Shown here: positions 5,930-7,973 of the stretch, piece by piece
How the letters are laid out: every line of letters begins with the position of its first letter
How positions within the stretch are numbered: position 1 is the stretch's first letter
Source: Bacillota bacterium
Lineage (GTDB): Bacteria; Bacillota; Clostridia; Lachnospirales; Lachnospiraceae
DNA length: 7,973 nt
Assembly: GCA_023424235.1 (NCBI GenBank)
Contig: JAFAEB010000347.1
Location: 1-7,973, forward strand
Direction of reading: 5' to 3'
Made by a program: the position numbers and the translations under genes
Notes under the pieces: model-generated
Seen by the model: only the letters and a program-made list of their open reading frames with translations
What the model was told of the DNA's origin: nothing
Databases searched by the model: none

Positions 5930-6928
5930 TTAACCTTCATTTGGATATTCTACTCCCCACTCTTTTCTCATCATATCCATAATGTTAATAATGGCTAAGG
6001 TATCTTCCAAGGGCACAATATCACTTTCTAATTTACCTTCTCTTATACATTGATTCACTTCATAAGCTTCATATTCATATCCATTAATCTTACCTTCTAT
6101 TCGGTCTAGGTCTTTTGCTGTATCAAGTAAATTACCCTCTTGGTCGTACAACATAGCTTCTTTTGCTGTCCAAAATTGTGGAATCTTAATACGTCCCTTT
6201 TCACCAATGATAACCGCTGATTTCCCAACTTCTGCATTCACAGCAGAATTAAGCGTTGCAAGTGCCCCATTTCTAAACTTAAAAATAGTGCTATTTCTTA
6301 CATCTACACCAGTTTCTCCAAGAACAGCTGTAGTTACTATTTCAACTGGCAATTCATCCATCATATGAACCGCATAGGTAACCGGATAAACACCAACATC
6401 TAATAACGCCCCGCCTGCAAGCTTTGGATCCATTAGTCTATGCGTATTTGGCATTTCTCTACGAAATCCAAAGTTAATTTGCATATTTGCAATTTCACCA
6501 ATACGTCCTTCCTTAATCCATTCCTTCACTTGTTTTGTAACAGGCATAAATTTTGTCCACATAGCTTCCATTAAAAACACATTATGTTCTTTTGCTAACT
6601 GGATTAATCTCTTCGCTTCACTACTATTTCTTGTAAATGCTTTCTCAACAAGTACAGATTTACCATTTTTAATGCATAATGCTGCATTTGAAAAATGCTC
6701 AGAATGAGGAGTTCCTATATAGATAACGTCAATTTCATCATCCATTACGATATCTTCATAGCTATTATATATTTTTTGCGCACCAAAACGCTTTCCAAAT
6801 TCTTCTCCTCTTGCTTTATCTCTTGATGCAACAGCCATAATGTTTGTATTTTGCATATTCATAAGTCCTGTAGCAAATTGTGAAGATATATTTCCACATC
6901 CTATTATTCCCCAGTTTATTGTTCTCAT
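5930..6928 (-). CDS. Gfo/Idh/MocA-family NAD(P)-dependent oxidoreductase
   Basis: This is a 332-residue cytoplasmic enzyme of typical family length. The N-terminal Rossmann fold opens with WGIIGCGNIS (residues 6-15, the GxGxxx dinucleotide-binding loop), followed by VASRD (33-37) and IGTPHSEH (71-78). The usual EKP motif reads EKAFT (95-99), placing Lys96 as the catalytic lysine. The C-terminal alpha/beta substrate domain holds GGALLDVGVYPVTYA (172-186), where Asp177 and Tyr181 match the pattern seen in mammalian dimeric dihydrodiol dehydrogenase (Lys97/Tyr180). The substrate is probably a sugar, polyol or dihydrodiol, but cannot be read from the sequence. AGGAAGG lies 8 bases before the ATG. 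It is the first gene of a two-gene transcript with a lipoprotein foldase, an unexpected partner, driven by the promoter at 7079-7051 with a leader of about 115 bases. Confidence 0.92.
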   Translation of the reverse strand: MRTINWGIIGCGNISSQFATGLMNMQNTNIMAVASRDKARGEEFGKRFGAQKIYNSYEDIVMDDEIDVIYIGTPHSEHFSNAALCIKNGKSVLVEKAFTRNSSEAKRLIQLAKEHNVFLMEAMWTKFMPVTKQVKEWIKEGRIGEIANMQINFGFRREMPNTHRLMDPKLAGGALLDVGVYPVTYAVHMMDELPVEIVTTAVLGETGVDVRNSTIFKFRNGALATLNSAVNAEVGKSAVIIGEKGRIKIPQFWTAKEAMLYDQEGNLLDTAKDLDRIEGKINGYEYEAYEVNQCIREGKLESDIVPLEDTLAIINIMDMMRKEWGVEYPNEG

Positions 6929-7050
6929 ATTAATAACCTTCCTATCTGTAAATTTAGATTCAAATTGTAATTACACTAACTTATAGCCTTTAATAATTAC
7001 GGAATCTATATAGCTTATATACTAGTCTATTTACTCGTAATATATAACCT

Positions 7051-7079
7051 ATAGTAGCATTTTTTATACCACATGGCAA
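7051..7079 (-). promoter_or_regulatory. Promoter of the oxidoreductase/isomerase unit
   Basis: On the minus strand TTGCCA (7079-7074; 5 of 6) and TACTAT (7056-7051; 4 of 6) are exactly 17 bases apart, and TGC directly before the -10 makes it an extended -10. A start near 7044 gives a leader of about 115 bases, AT-rich and with only weak potential pairing (TAATTAC at 6994-7000 with GTAATTA at 6967-6973). A short palindrome (7106-7095) lies just upstream of the -35. Confidence 0.65.
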
Positions 7080-7140
7080 CATTTACATACTAAATTGATA
7101 CATCAAAGTTAATTATCTTCTTCTTTTTAACCCCTTGATT

Positions 7141-7956
7141 TTAATAAGTAAATGCTCTAAATAACTCTATAATAATAAATACAACAATCATTAACTGACC
7201 TATTCGTACACGAAATTCATAAAAATCAGAAGGTCCAACATTGGAGAAATTATTGGTATTCCACCTCATCCATCTCTCAAATGATTTCTCCCAGAAGAAT
7301 ATACTATATAGTAGAGCTACTATTAGTATTGCTATAAAAAACAAAGATATAACATTACCACGGAATCGAACTCCGCTCCTTAATGCTAAACTTACTATTT
7401 GTTGCACGCTTAAGTCTTCCAAAGTCGGTATATAATTACCATTGTAAATTTGAACTCTAAAATTTTCATCATTCATAAAATTTTCTGGATTAATAATTAT
7501 ATGAGAATCTTCATATTGATTCTCATATATAATTGAATCAAATTGATTATATAAAGTTATATAACTGTTTTCCCAGTCATTCGGATTGCTAAATGTTATT
7601 CGATAGTTTATTTGCCTTCCATTGTTGAATTCACCATAAATAAATGCTTCATTTGTTTGATTCGGCCTGCCATTAATTTCAATTACCTCTGTATAACCAA
7701 CTCTTTTTAATGTATAAGAAATATTATCCTTAGATTCTTTTACTTTTGCATATTGATCATTTATAAGAGGATATACTTTTGTAAAGAATACTATAAAATA
7801 AGTAATAGCAAGTACTGCACCAACTATAGAAATGCTAATAATCTTTCGCCTTTGTTTCTCTTTTTCATAAGGGTTATTTCTTTTGTAATCTTCATAAAAA
7901 CCTGCATCTTCAGTAGAATCCTTAAAGATTATTTCTGTGTCCTTATTCTTATCCAA
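7141..7956 (-). CDS. Unrecognised three-segment membrane protein (start uncertain)
   Basis: The protein is about 271 residues from a TTG at 7956-7954, or 274 from a GTG at 7965-7963, and the frame stays open to the right edge. TTG is preferred since TAGGAG (7970-7965) lies 8 bases before it, whereas the GTG overlaps that ribosome binding site. Numbering from the GTG, a charged cytoplasmic N-terminus (1-41, ending EKQRRK) leads to a membrane segment about 42-62. An outside domain follows (about 65-200), with NGRPNQTNEAFIYGEF, NYRITFSNPNDWENSYITLYNQ and many Tyr/Asn residues, likely beta-rich. Then come two more segments (about 204-224 and 255-270), joined by a Trp-rich stretch (FFWEKSFERWMRWNTNNF). 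No catalytic motif was seen. No clear terminator separates it from the oxidoreductase unit 212 bases on. It could be a sensor, adhesin or transport accessory; I do not assign a function. Confidence 0.7.
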   Translation of the reverse strand: MDKNKDTEIIFKDSTEDAGFYEDYKRNNPYEKEKQRRKIISISIVGAVLAITYFIVFFTKVYPLINDQYAKVKESKDNISYTLKRVGYTEVIEINGRPNQTNEAFIYGEFNNGRQINYRITFSNPNDWENSYITLYNQFDSIIYENQYEDSHIIINPENFMNDENFRVQIYNGNYIPTLEDLSVQQIVSLALRSGVRFRGNVISLFFIAILIVALLYSIFFWEKSFERWMRWNTNNFSNVGPSDFYEFRVRIGQLMIVVFIIIELFRAFTY

Positions 7957-7973
7957 TTCACCCACTCCTACAC

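Noticed and set aside
7241..7435. Plus-strand open frame of 64 codons inside the edge membrane protein
   Set aside because: It is antisense to a membrane-segment coding region, with no ribosome binding site or promoter support.

Overview
The window is AT-rich, tightly packed low-GC Firmicute DNA. Strong AGGAG-type ribosome binding sites, lipoprotein signal peptides without an outer-membrane context, and the overall gene styles suggest a clostridium, most likely of the Lachnospiraceae (a Clostridium phytofermentans-like organism). That placement is inference from protein style, not a search result. Every supported gene lies on the minus strand, so transcription runs from high to low coordinates. 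No rRNA, tRNA, CRISPR array, insertion sequence or phage gene was seen.

In transcription order: (1) A three-segment membrane protein of unknown function (7956 to 7141) sits at the right edge; its start is ambiguous and it may extend out of the window. (2) A well-formed extended -10 promoter (7079-7051) opens a two-gene unit: a Gfo/Idh/MocA oxidoreductase of the dihydrodiol-dehydrogenase type, and 33 bases later a cyclophilin-type peptidyl-prolyl isomerase made as a lipoprotein. A 16-bp hairpin terminator (5196-5159) closes it. (3) An unrecognised 181-residue protein with one membrane segment and a charged, coiled-coil-like tail precedes a two-component system: an OmpR-type response regulator with its own extended -10 promoter, then a HAMP/HisKA/HATPase sensor kinase. 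(4) Promoter 2055-2027 drives a short unit made of a lipoprotein and a small bacterial PH-domain protein. (5) After a 381-base gene-free stretch with a terminator hairpin, two possible promoters and a 58-base imperfect palindrome, the window ends inside a ThrE-type threonine/serine exporter subunit, which runs off the left edge.

The common theme is the cell envelope: an extracytoplasmic foldase, a sensor kinase with a roughly 150-residue outside domain, a lipoprotein, a PH protein, and several membrane proteins. The regulator/kinase pair could plausibly control the lipoprotein/PH unit next door, but the sequence does not prove it. I do not see clear evidence of a new defence, mobile or biosynthetic system. 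The most unusual parts are the structured region between the PH gene and the exporter gene, and the two membrane proteins that I cannot assign to a family.
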